Shown here piece after piece: positions 1-6,038 of a stretch of 6,724 bases of DNA. The notes beneath the pieces were generated by a model that searched no databases, was not told the origin of the DNA, and saw only the letters and a program-made list of their open reading frames with translations. Both the position numbers and the translations under genes were made by a program. The stretch's first letter is position 1; every line of letters begins with the position of its first letter. Source of the stretch: an uncultured Eubacteriales bacterium (GTDB taxonomy: Bacteria > Bacillota > Clostridia > Lachnospirales > Bianqueaceae); assembly GCA_900322165.1 (NCBI GenBank), contig ONYR01000028.1, forward strand, positions 1-6,724. Reading direction: 5' to 3'.

Positions 1-1062
1 AAGGACCGCGATCGCGATCAATACAGCGAGCGTGACAATACGGTTCTTGCGGTCTTTCTCCTGCTTCATCAGGCGTGCGGCGCGCTCTTCCTTCGTTTCG
101 AGATGCTCCTCGTCCGCAAAGATATAGCCGCTCTCGCCGTTGTCGTAGTCGTAATCATATTTGCCGTGATAGCTGGTGTTCTCCGCATCTGCGGGCGCTT
201 TGGAAGCAGGCTGCGCCGGCTTTGCAGCAGCTGTGGGTGCTTTTGCCCCGGCTGCTTTAGCTCCCGCCGCAGCTCCGGCCGCTCCAGCCGCTCCGGCTGC
301 TGCGCCTGCTGCTGCACCGGCCCCAACAGCTGCTCCTGCGGTGGTGCCTTTGGCAGAAGCGGGTGCGGTCTTCGGTGCCGCATTCTGCGGTGCCTGCGGA
401 TTCTGAGGTCTTGCCTGCGGTCTCGGCTGACCGGGCTGTGCCTGCGGTCTTGCCTGAGCGCCGGGCTGAGCGACAGGTCTTGGCGCGCCGGCCTCACCGG
501 CAGCTTTAGCCCCTGCAGCAGCTGCAGCACCGGTCGCGACGTACATCGTATAGTCATCGCCGGCGGGGATTGCTCTTGTCAGGTCGTCCGGCTCCGTCTG
601 AGGTGCACGTTTCGGTGCGGAAGGCTCCGCAAAGTCAAGCGAGATGCGGTCTCTCGGCGCATTCTGCGCATTCTGCGCGGCTTGCTGTGCGGCAGCCTGC
701 GCGGCCTGCGCGGCCTGAGCCTCCTCGGCGCGCAGTCTCGCCTCGGCCGCTCTTCTCGCAGCGCCGCGGCGATATTCCTCTTCCACGGAAGTCAGCTGGA
801 TATCCGGGTTCAGACGGTTCATCGAGTAGCGCTGGCTGTCCGAAAAATCTTCGATCTTCGGTTTTGCCCCTTCACTCTCCGCACTCGAGCGGCTTCTCAT
901 GCTCGGCGCATAGCGGTTGGCCTTCGCCTCCGCCTCCCGTCTGGCATGTTCAAGCTCGTATCTGGCTTCCGTCTCTTCGTCAAGCCTCTCTCTTTCGGTA
1001 AAGATATCGGTCAGTTCTCCGCTGTCTTCGGAAGAATTAAAGTTTCTTTTCTCGTCTTCCAT
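1..1062 (-). CDS. Unrecognised low-complexity protein with a membrane segment at the window edge; N-terminal 354 residues, C-terminus outside
   Basis: An unbroken minus-strand frame runs from ATG at 1062 to base 1 with no stop. AGGAG at 1071-1075 lies 8 nt before the ATG and fixes the start. Visible layout: a charged N-terminus (1-95); an Ala/Gln/Arg/Glu-rich stretch (about 96-134) likely to be helical; a Pro/Gln/Arg-rich stretch (195-228); an almost pure Gly/Ala stretch (240-271); a Tyr/Asp-rich acidic patch (298-320); a Lys/Arg cluster (333-341, ending KDRKNR); then a hydrophobic run (IVTLAVLIAIAVL, 342-354) cut by the edge. By the positive-inside rule the roughly 340 residues before the hydrophobic run would be cytoplasmic, with any folded domain outside the cell and outside this window. 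It overlaps the end of cca by 52 bases and is probably co-transcribed with it. I do not recognise the family and assign no function. That it is a real gene is well supported; the topology is inference. Confidence 0.85.
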   Translation of the reverse strand, partial: MEDEKRNFNSSEDSGELTDIFTERERLDEETEARYELEHARREAEAKANRYAPSMRSRSSAESEGAKPKIEDFSDSQRYSMNRLNPDIQLTSVEEEYRRGAARRAAEARLRAEEAQAAQAAQAAAQQAAQNAQNAPRDRISLDFAEPSAPKRAPQTEPDDLTRAIPAGDDYTMYVATGAAAAAGAKAAGEAGAPRPVAQPGAQARPQAQPGQPRPQARPQNPQAPQNAAPKTAPASAKGTTAGAAVGAGAAAGAAAGAAGAAGAAAGAKAAGAKAPTAAAKPAQPASKAPADAENTSYHGKYDYDYDNGESGYIFADEEHLETKEERAARLMKQEKDRKNRIVTLAVLIAIAVL

Positions 1063-2231
1063 CGTTTGCTCTCCTGTTTTAATTGATCCGATGTATTTTT
1101 CTCAGGGTCTTTGATCACTTCATTCAGTAAATACTCCAGGCATTCCCCCACGTCCTTTCCCAGGGTAACGCCCTGAGCGATAACATCACGGCCGCTGACC
1201 GCAAGGTCCGCGAGCGTCACGGGCATGTCTTTCTGCAACGCGAACAGGGCGTGGGCTTCTTTCGAACCCGCCTCTGTGTCCACCTCCGCAGCCAGTCTCA
1301 GGTCCAGCAGGTCCGGGATCAGATCCCGTCCCGCATCGTGCATCAGGCGCCGCATCGACACTTCATCCTTCGGAAGCGGATCATGGATATGTTCCAGTAA
1401 ACGCACCGTTCCTTTGCGCAGCGCGTTGTCCGCTTTCAGCTCACGAAGTGCAGCCCCAGCCCTCTCCGGCACCATGTGCCGCATCAGCATCGCGAACCGA
1501 AGCTCACGCGACGCTCTCACAAGCCCAAGCTTCTCAAACTCGAGCACGCCCTTTTCCTTGAATTCTTCGCAGAACTCTCCGGCAAGACCGCTTGTCTCAG
1601 CCAAAAGAAGCCGCTCAGGATGGTCACTGACAAGGGTTTTTGTCACCTCATCGAGGATCCGCTCTTTCGAAACATCCGCAATCGTGTCCGAAAGACGAAC
1701 GATCGCTTTCCAGGTCGCCGAGTCGATCGCAAAGCCAAGCTTGGCGGAAAAACGAACCGCCCGAAGCATGCGCAGCGCATCCTCATCGAAGCGCTTCATC
1801 GGGTCTCCGACGCAGCGGATCAGCTTGCGTTTCAGATCGCCCTGCCCGTCAAAGTAATCGATCAAGCCTTTGTCCGGATGGTAAGCCATCGCGTTGATCG
1901 TGAAATCGCGGCGGGCAACGTCCTCGTAAAGGCTTCCCGCAAAGGTCACACTGTCTGGCCGGCGATGGTCGGTATACACGCCATCAATGCGGAAGGTCGT
2001 GACCTCGTAGGCCGCTCCCGAGCTAAGCACCGTCACGGTTCCATGCTCAATGCCGGTATCGAAGGTATGCGAAAAAAGGCGTTTCACCGTTTCCGGGACC
2101 GCCGATGTCGTAATGTCCCAATCATGCGGCTCGCTTCCCATCAGCGCGTCACGCACACACCCGCCGACGGCATAAGCTTCATAGCCCGCTTCGTTCAGCC
2201 GGCGGATGATCCGCTCGGCTCCAAGGTCCAT
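1011..2231 (-). CDS. cca: CCA-adding tRNA nucleotidyltransferase (class II, no HD domain)
   Basis: Adds or repairs the 3'-terminal CCA of tRNAs from CTP and ATP without a template, in the cytoplasm. The class II signatures are all present in the 406-residue protein: GGCVRD at 23-28, the metal-binding DWD at 37-39, RRDFTINAMA at 107-116, and the base-selecting EDALR helix at 150-154 followed by MLRAVRF. The C-terminal part has the expected SGRDVIAQG segment near 346-354. The usual HD phosphohydrolase motif is absent, as in many Gram-positive enzymes. I chose ATG 2231 because AAGG (2239-2242) lies 7 nt upstream; an in-frame GTG at 2237 would add two residues and has AGGAAAGG (2249-2256) 11 nt upstream. 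The last 52 bases overlap the next gene in another frame. From sequence alone a CC-only or A-only enzyme cannot be excluded, but a full CCA-adding enzyme is the simplest reading. Confidence 0.95.
   Translation of the reverse strand: MDLGAERIIRRLNEAGYEAYAVGGCVRDALMGSEPHDWDITTSAVPETVKRLFSHTFDTGIEHGTVTVLSSGAAYEVTTFRIDGVYTDHRRPDSVTFAGSLYEDVARRDFTINAMAYHPDKGLIDYFDGQGDLKRKLIRCVGDPMKRFDEDALRMLRAVRFSAKLGFAIDSATWKAIVRLSDTIADVSKERILDEVTKTLVSDHPERLLLAETSGLAGEFCEEFKEKGVLEFEKLGLVRASRELRFAMLMRHMVPERAGAALRELKADNALRKGTVRLLEHIHDPLPKDEVSMRRLMHDAGRDLIPDLLDLRLAAEVDTEAGSKEAHALFALQKDMPVTLADLAVSGRDVIAQGVTLGKDVGECLEYLLNEVIKDPEKNTSDQLKQESKRWKTRKETLILPKTAEN
1071..1075 (-). promoter_or_regulatory. Ribosome binding site inside the cca coding region
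   Basis: AGGAG on the minus strand, 8 nt before ATG 1062. It lies inside cca codons, so translation of the downstream gene starts while ribosomes are still finishing cca. It decides the start of the downstream gene. Confidence 0.75.
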
Positions 2232-2277
2232 TCTCACGCCTTGCCATACCTTTCCTAATTATAATCTGAGTCTTCCG

Positions 2278-2306
2278 ATTATATCATGAAGCCCGCTAAA
2301 TAACAA
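2278..2306 (-). promoter_or_regulatory. Probable sigma-A promoter of cca
   Basis: On the minus strand, TTGTTA (2301-2306, 4 of 6 matches to TTGACA), a 17-nt spacer and a perfect TATAAT (2278-2283). A second TATAAT at 2258-2263 has no acceptable -35 and is less likely. The promoter is divergent from that of the aldolase gene, with the two -35 boxes about 40 bp apart. Confidence 0.65.
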
Positions 2307-2346
2307 GTAACCGCGCTGAAATCACACCGCCCGCAGCCTCTTCCGT

Positions 2347-2376
2347 TTGACACGTTTCTCAAGCCCGTGCTATAAT
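2347..2376 (+). promoter_or_regulatory. Consensus sigma-A promoter of the aldolase-family gene
   Basis: TTGACA (2347-2352), an 18-nt spacer and TATAAT (2371-2376), both boxes perfect. Transcription should start near 2383, giving a very short leader before the ribosome site AAGGAGG at 2396-2402. There is no room for a leader riboswitch. Confidence 0.85.
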
Positions 2377-2395
2377 GCGGTTTAAATTTTCCTTT

Positions 2396-2402
2396 AAGGA
2401 GG
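2396..2402 (+). promoter_or_regulatory. Strong ribosome binding site
   Basis: AAGGAGG, 6 nt before ATG 2409. It decides that start over the in-frame ATGs at codons 9 and 11, whose downstream sequence looks more like the usual family N-terminus. Confidence 0.85.
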
Positions 2403-2408
2403 TGCAGC

Positions 2409-3383
2409 ATGGCTGAGCGCAAGGGTAACCTGATGACAATGCGTGAAGACATCCGCGTTGTTGATGCAACGATCCGCGATGGCGGTCTTTGCAATGATTT
2501 CCATTTTACTGATGAATTTGTCCGCGAGCTTTATAAAACCAATGTTCAGAGTGGCGTTGACTATATGGAATTCGGCTATAAGGCCAGCAAGCGTCTCTTC
2601 GACGTGAACGATTACGGCAAGTGGAAATTCTGCGATGAGGAGTCGATCCGCTCGATCGTCGGTGAAAACGTCTCGGACATGAAGCTTTGTGTCATGGCCG
2701 ACGTTGGCCGCACGGATTTCCGTCAGGATTTCCTTCCGAAAAAAGACAGTGTCATCGATCTTGTCCGGGTCGCCTGTTACATCCACCAGATCCCGGCCGC
2801 GCTGGAGATGATCGAATACCTCCACGAGCTCGGTTACGAGACAAGCTGCAACATCATGGCGATCTCGCAGGCCAGCACCGAGCAGATCGATGCGGCTCTT
2901 GAAATGCTGATCCAATCGAATGTCGACATCATCTACCTTGTTGACAGCTTTGGCACGATGTATCCGGAAAACGCCGGAAAACTCGCTCAGAAGTACCTGG
3001 CTTACGCCGAAAAGGGCAACAAAAAGGTCGGTGTCCATTGCCACAACAACCAGGCTCTCGCCTTCGCCAACACGATCGAGTGCATGAGCTACGGTGTCAG
3101 CTATGTTGACGCGACTGCCATGGGCATGGGCCGCGGCGCCGGCAACTGCCAGATGGAAAACATGCTCGGCTTCCTGAAAAACCCGAAATACAATCTCTAC
3201 AGCCTGCTCCGCTTCATCGAGCACTACATGCTCCCCCTGAAGGCTTCCGGTGTGCAGTGGGGCTACGACCTCCAGTACCTTTTCACCGGGCTTTTGAACC
3301 AGCATCCGCGCGCGGCGATCGCGTTCACCAAAGAACACCGCACCGACTACGTCAACTTCTACAAGCAGCTGCTTGAGGATTGA
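2409..3383 (+). CDS. DRE-TIM (HMGL-like) aldolase/acyltransferase-family enzyme, exact substrate unknown
   Basis: A 324-residue TIM-barrel enzyme of the HMG-CoA lyase / 4-hydroxy-2-oxovalerate aldolase / isopropylmalate synthase superfamily, which makes or breaks C-C bonds using a divalent metal. Visible signatures: DATIRDGG at 19-26, carrying the catalytic Arg23 and metal ligand Asp24; VDSFG at 178-182; the metal-binding HCHNN with His210 and His212; and the Gly-rich GMGRGAGN loop at 239-246. The protein is close to a bare barrel: it lacks the C-terminal DmpG communication domain of the bacterial hydroxyoxovalerate aldolase and the LeuA regulatory domain. The closest general match is the stand-alone 'aldolase catalytic domain' group. 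It is monocistronic, with its own consensus promoter and terminator, and no neighbour names a pathway. Family assignment is firm; the reaction is not known. Confidence 0.9.
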   Translation: MAERKGNLMTMREDIRVVDATIRDGGLCNDFHFTDEFVRELYKTNVQSGVDYMEFGYKASKRLFDVNDYGKWKFCDEESIRSIVGENVSDMKLCVMADVGRTDFRQDFLPKKDSVIDLVRVACYIHQIPAALEMIEYLHELGYETSCNIMAISQASTEQIDAALEMLIQSNVDIIYLVDSFGTMYPENAGKLAQKYLAYAEKGNKKVGVHCHNNQALAFANTIECMSYGVSYVDATAMGMGRGAGNCQMENMLGFLKNPKYNLYSLLRFIEHYMLPLKASGVQWGYDLQYLFTGLLNQHPRAAIAFTKEHRTDYVNFYKQLLED

Positions 3384-3397
3384 TGAGATACTAAAAC

Positions 3398-3444
3398 AAA
3401 GGGCTTGTGAAATATGATTCCTTATTTTTTTCACAAGCCTTTTT
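3398..3444 (+). terminator. Rho-independent terminator of the aldolase-family gene
   Basis: An 11-bp perfect stem pairs GGCTTGTGAAA (3402-3412) with TTTCACAAGCC (3429-3439), with a 16-nt loop and a TTTTT run at 3440-3444. The A-rich left flank also pairs with the T run, so it may work weakly in both directions. It lies 15 bases after the stop codon. Confidence 0.9.
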
Positions 3445-3489
3445 CATAGGAGGGCGGAGTTAGGACTGGGTAGCTATTATTGTTTTAGT

Positions 3490-3510
3490 CAGTCCTACTT
3501 GATAGGACTG
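3490..3510. repeat. Compact perfect hairpin inside the array
   Basis: CAGTCCTA (3490-3497) and TAGGACTG (3503-3510) are separated by only 5 bases (cttga), giving an 8-bp stem with a tight loop. This is the only place where the array departs from the 21/27-base spacing, because of the extra forward arm. Confidence 0.85.
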
Positions 3511-3634
3511 AAAATGACTGGCATAGGACTACGGCTTACTTTTGAGGTTACTCAGTCCTATGTCAGTGCGCAACAAAATGATCACTCTAGGACTGAGGGG
3601 GGAATAATGATTGCTGCAGTCCTACCTCTTGATG

Positions 3635-3648
3635 ACTGGATCTCCAGT
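3635..3648. repeat. Short palindrome in the one long gap of the array
   Basis: ACTGGA, two bases, TCCAGT: a 6-bp perfect inverted repeat. It lies in the 38-bp gap between units 3 and 4, which is 11 bp longer than the others, and resembles a shortened, diverged copy of the array motif (ACTGGA versus GGACTG order). Confidence 0.5.
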
Positions 3649-3755
3649 GATCCCTGAAAGACTAGGATGAGATATTCAAAAATACAGTATTCAGTCCTAT
3701 ATATCACTGACTGATTATGAACGTCCTAGGACTGATCTTCTTTCGGAGAATGCTA

Positions 3756-3831
3756 CAGTCCTACAGTGAGTGTTACTCAGCATTTCTCTGTAGGACTGGA
3801 TAAGTGCACCTGAAGTGTTTTAGTCCTACAG
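3756..3831. repeat. Extended arms at the right end of the array: three mutually pairing segments
   Basis: CAGTCCTACAG (3756-3766) is the perfect 11-bp complement of CTGTAGGACTG (3788-3798), and the latter also pairs over 10 bp with AGTCCTACAG (3822-3831). The middle arm can therefore pair with either neighbour, giving two exclusive stem-loops. The 21-base loop between the first two holds a small hairpin, TGAGT-gtt-ACTCA (3767-3779). Confidence 0.8.
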
Positions 3832-3885
3832 GCAGGGGAGAGACCTTACTTACTACGGCTAATTGGGGAAATCAGAACTGAAAAG

Positions 3886-3924
3886 CAAAAAGGGACTCGT
3901 GAAATCGTTTTTCACAGTCCCTTT
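3886..3924 (-). terminator. Rho-independent terminator of the pncA-pncB operon
   Basis: On the minus strand, AAAGGGACT then GTGAAA (3924 down to 3910) pairs with TTTCAC, one bulged G and AGTCCCTTT (down to 3889), a 15-bp stem with one bulge and a short loop, followed by TTTTT (3890-3886). It starts just after the pncB stop at 3930. Its GTGAAA/TTTCAC tip resembles that of the facing terminator at 3398-3444. Confidence 0.88.
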
Positions 3925-3929
3925 GTTTA

Positions 3930-5126
3930 TTATTCATGCTCCCGCTGCAGGCGGAAGGCGACAGAGCGCCGCAGGTATTTGAGATACTCATCATCGTGGC
4001 ACATTGCCTTGCCGGGTGTGTCGGAGAGCTTCGCGACCGGGCGGCCGTTGACGTACTGCAGCTTGATGACAATGTTCAGCGGCTCGACGCAGGTATCGTT
4101 CGAGACAAACGTTCCGATTCCGAAGGTCACCCTTGTCCGATCCTTAAAATAATCGTACAGAGCCTGAGCCTTGTCAAAGTTAAGGCTGTCGCTGAACAGA
4201 AGCTGCTTCGTCTTCGGGTCGACACCGAACGATTCATAGTGCTTGATGATCTTCTCACCCCACTCGTACGGGTCGCCGCTGTCGTGCCGGACACCGGTGT
4301 AGTTGTTCACCATCGACCGGTTGAAATCGAGCAGGAACAGGTCCGTCGTCACCGTATCCGTGAGGGCGGTACCGTTGTCACCGTCGTACTCCACGTACCA
4401 GTCCTTCATCGCGTAGTAATTCGTGTAAGCGAGCGGGATCGAGTCGATACCCTGATACATCTGAACAAATTCATGCGCGTACGTACCGATCGGCATGACG
4501 TTGTATTTCATCGCGAGGTAGACGTTCGAGGTACCAACGCAGCTCTTCGTCTCCTGCGTCAGGCGGCGGACAACGACGTCCTGCCACTCCCTCGAAAGGC
4601 GCCGGCGGCAGCCGAACTCCGCAAACTTAAACGTGTAGGTCCCGTCATTCAGCGCCTTGATCTTCGCGTTCAGCTTCTCCTCCGCTGACTTGCGCAGCGT
4701 TTGGTAATCATAGGCCATGCGGAAATACACTTCATTAATGATCTCAAGCAGGTAGATCTCAAACTGCATCGCCGAGAACAGCGGACCATCCACCTCGACC
4801 GACAGCTCGCCGGAGTCCGAAAGGTCGATCGTCACATAGTCGCGCAGCGGATGCCACAGGCGAAGGAACTCGACATAGTCATTTTTGATAAAACGGATCG
4901 AGCGAAGATAATCCAGCTCATCCCGCTTGAAACGCAGCGTGCAAAGATGGTTCACCTGCTCCCGGATCTCCTCGGCCATCTCGGGCGTAAACACGATTCC
5001 CTCGTTGCGGCATTTGAAATAATACTTGCCGCTGAGGTTGGTATGCTTATGGAAGATGACCTGGTCCATGTTGAACTTATACAGGTCCGTGTCGAGCAGG
5101 GAAACGATAATCGGTTCGAGCTTCAT
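3930..5126 (-). CDS. pncB: Nicotinate phosphoribosyltransferase
   Basis: Converts nicotinate and PRPP to nicotinate mononucleotide with ATP hydrolysis (EC 6.3.4.21), the committed step of NAD salvage. The 398 residues match the length and layout of the approximately 400-residue E. coli-type enzyme rather than the longer 480-residue Gram-positive type. Landmarks: LLDTDLYKFNMDQ (10-22); FAEFGCRRRLSRE (168-180); GTSNVYLAMK (198-207); GTYAHE (214-219) carrying the histidine expected to be phosphorylated (His218); RHDSGDPYEWGEK (280-292) for the PRPP phosphate; FGIGTF (335-340); and the C-terminal NGRPVAKLSDTPGKAMCHD. The start is ATG 5126 with AAAGGA (5136-5141) 9 nt upstream. It follows pncA by 38 bases and ends in a terminator, so it is the last gene of that transcript. 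Confidence 0.96.
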   Translation of the reverse strand: MKLEPIIVSLLDTDLYKFNMDQVIFHKHTNLSGKYYFKCRNEGIVFTPEMAEEIREQVNHLCTLRFKRDELDYLRSIRFIKNDYVEFLRLWHPLRDYVTIDLSDSGELSVEVDGPLFSAMQFEIYLLEIINEVYFRMAYDYQTLRKSAEEKLNAKIKALNDGTYTFKFAEFGCRRRLSREWQDVVVRRLTQETKSCVGTSNVYLAMKYNVMPIGTYAHEFVQMYQGIDSIPLAYTNYYAMKDWYVEYDGDNGTALTDTVTTDLFLLDFNRSMVNNYTGVRHDSGDPYEWGEKIIKHYESFGVDPKTKQLLFSDSLNFDKAQALYDYFKDRTRVTFGIGTFVSNDTCVEPLNIVIKLQYVNGRPVAKLSDTPGKAMCHDDEYLKYLRRSVAFRLQREHE

Positions 5127-5164
5127 TGTAAGAATTCCTTTCAGAAATAATGATAAAGGACAGG

Positions 5165-5689
5165 TTAATAAACGTCGATCTGGCAGCTGCGCATGGTCTC
5201 AAGCGCGGCCTCATGCTTTTCAGGCGTCACACCCGCACAGCACGCGGAATCCACCGCGATCGGAACCTCCGGGAACGCCGCCTTGATAAGCAGCGCGTTG
5301 GACACGACGCAGATGTCGGTGCAAAGCCCGATGAGCTCGACACAGAACTCCTCGCCGCCCGCGGCTTTTTCGATCATGCCGGGCAGCGCGACTGACCCGA
5401 ACGTGAGCTTTTCGACCGGCGTGTAGGCTTTGCCCTCCAGCGCAGCTGCAACATCCTTGTCCAGCTTCCAGCCGTCGGTGCCTTTGATACAATGCTCGAC
5501 CGGCAGCTTTCTGCCCTCCGCCGTCTCCAGATAGTTCTCAAAGTGCGTATCATACGTGACAAAAATGTCTCCGTCAAACGCACGGATCTTCTCCGCCACA
5601 CTCGGAACGATTTGAACCGCTTCCTTCGTCCCCAGCGACCCGTCCACAAAATCCTTCTGCATGTCGACAACGACCAAGACTTTTTTCAT
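5165..5689 (-). CDS. pncA: Nicotinamidase (isochorismatase-like cysteine hydrolase)
   Basis: Hydrolyses nicotinamide to nicotinate and ammonia, feeding PncB encoded directly downstream. The 174-residue protein has the cysteine-hydrolase triad Asp9 (VVDMQKDF), Lys94 (VEKLTFGS) and Cys127 (GLCTDICVVSNAL). Asp47, His49, Glu58 and His66 fall where the metal ligands Asp-x-His, Glu and His lie in the pneumococcal nicotinamidase; this alignment is from memory. Those ligands plus the adjacency to pncB separate it from generic isochorismatases. The start is taken as ATG 5689, giving the usual MKKVLVVVDMQ beginning; GAGGGG sits upstream at the slightly long distance of 11-12 nt. A TTG at 5713 would add eight residues not typical of the family. 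No convincing promoter is visible between it and yafQ, 67 bases upstream, so read-through from the toxin-antitoxin promoter is possible. Confidence 0.92.
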   Translation of the reverse strand: MKKVLVVVDMQKDFVDGSLGTKEAVQIVPSVAEKIRAFDGDIFVTYDTHFENYLETAEGRKLPVEHCIKGTDGWKLDKDVAAALEGKAYTPVEKLTFGSVALPGMIEKAAGGEEFCVELIGLCTDICVVSNALLIKAAFPEVPIAVDSACCAGVTPEKHEAALETMRSCQIDVY

Positions 5690-5756
5690 AGTAAATCTTT
5701 GCCCCTCAAGCAACTATTTCAAACAGTGCATGAACCCTTATGGATTCCGCTAACAA

Positions 5757-6038
5757 CTACTTTTTAAACAGATCCGAATGCGATCCAAGGCGATACAGCA
5801 TTAAAACCAATACTTCGTCATGAATTTCGTACACTAAAAGCCAGTCCGGTTCGATGTGACATTCTCTGACACCTCTGTAATTACCAGACAGTTCATGATC
5901 ACAGTACCTTGCATCAAGAGCTTTTCCGTCAGATAGATCGTTAATAACCGAAAACAGTTTCGTGAGATCTTTGTTTTGTTTCGTGGCTAGCTTTAGATCC
6001 CTTTTAAACTGGCTTGTAAACTTAACCTCATACTTCAT
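5757..6038 (-). CDS. yafQ: YafQ-family mRNA interferase toxin (type II toxin-antitoxin)
   Basis: A 93-residue RelE/ParE-superfamily ribosome-dependent endoribonuclease that cuts mRNA in the ribosomal A site when free of its antitoxin. The YafQ active-site set is complete: His48 (CDHELSGNYRG), His61, Asp65 and Trp66 (CHIEPDWLLVY), His87 (LGSHSDLF) and Phe91, at nearly the same positions as His50, His63, Asp67, Trp68, His87 and Phe91 of E. coli YafQ. The start ATG 6038 overlaps the antitoxin stop by 4 bases (ATGA), giving translational coupling. The gene is visibly AT-richer than pncA and pncB, consistent with horizontal acquisition. No residue looks damaged, so the toxin should be active. Confidence 0.95.
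   Translation of the reverse strand: MKYEVKFTSQFKRDLKLATKQNKDLTKLFSVINDLSDGKALDARYCDHELSGNYRGVRECHIEPDWLLVYEIHDEVLVLMLYRLGSHSDLFKK

Larger units (their letters stand above)
3461..3828. repeat. Array of alternating inverted 8-bp motifs (TAGGACTG / CAGTCCTA) with about 64-bp period
   Basis: Six units, each a left arm, 21 bases of unique sequence and a right arm. Left arms: 3461, 3524 (TAGGACTA), 3588, 3663 (degenerate TAGGATGA), 3727, 3791. Right arms: 3490, 3553, 3617, 3692, 3756, 3821 (TAGTCCTA). The left-to-right offset is exactly 29 bp in five units and 30 in the sixth. Units start 63, 64, 75, 64 and 64 bp apart, and the gaps between units are 26, 27, 38, 27 and 27 bp. An extra TAGGACTG sits at 3503-3510. 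Exact octamers number ten in under 370 bp. The unique segments show no obvious similarity to one another. The motif contains TAG, so every copy closes a frame and no ORF crosses the array; it is non-coding. It lies between two facing terminators. Possible roles are an array of protein-binding sites, a structured RNA or a recombination substrate. I do not recognise the family. That the array is real is certain; its function is unknown. Confidence 0.93.

Noticed and set aside
103..1086. Long plus-strand open frame of 327 codons
   Set aside because: It is a Cys/Arg/Leu-rich shadow of the minus-strand low-complexity gene, whose GC-rich codons suppress stops on the opposite strand. It has no ribosome site and ends inside cca.
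2394..3434. Minus-strand open frame of 346 codons opposite the aldolase-family gene
   Set aside because: It is antisense to a gene with complete catalytic motifs, a promoter, a ribosome site and a terminator. Its product looks like no known family, and its start lies in the terminator.
3461..3828. CRISPR array
   Set aside because: The repeats are only 8 bp, alternate in orientation and flank both 21- and 27-base segments; there are no cas genes in the window. CRISPR repeats are longer and point one way.
3461..3828. Integron attC cassette array
   Set aside because: No cassette ORFs lie between sites, no GTT core-site pairs define the ends, and no integrase is present.
5690..5713. TTG start adding eight residues to pncA
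   Set aside because: The extra residues do not fit the family, whose proteins begin close to the VVDMQ strand, and the ATG at 5689 follows a purine-rich GAGGGG.
5690..5756. Promoter or terminator between yafQ and pncA
   Set aside because: TTGTTA- and TTGAAA-like hexamers exist, but none has an acceptable -10 at 16-18 nt, and no stem with a T run is present.
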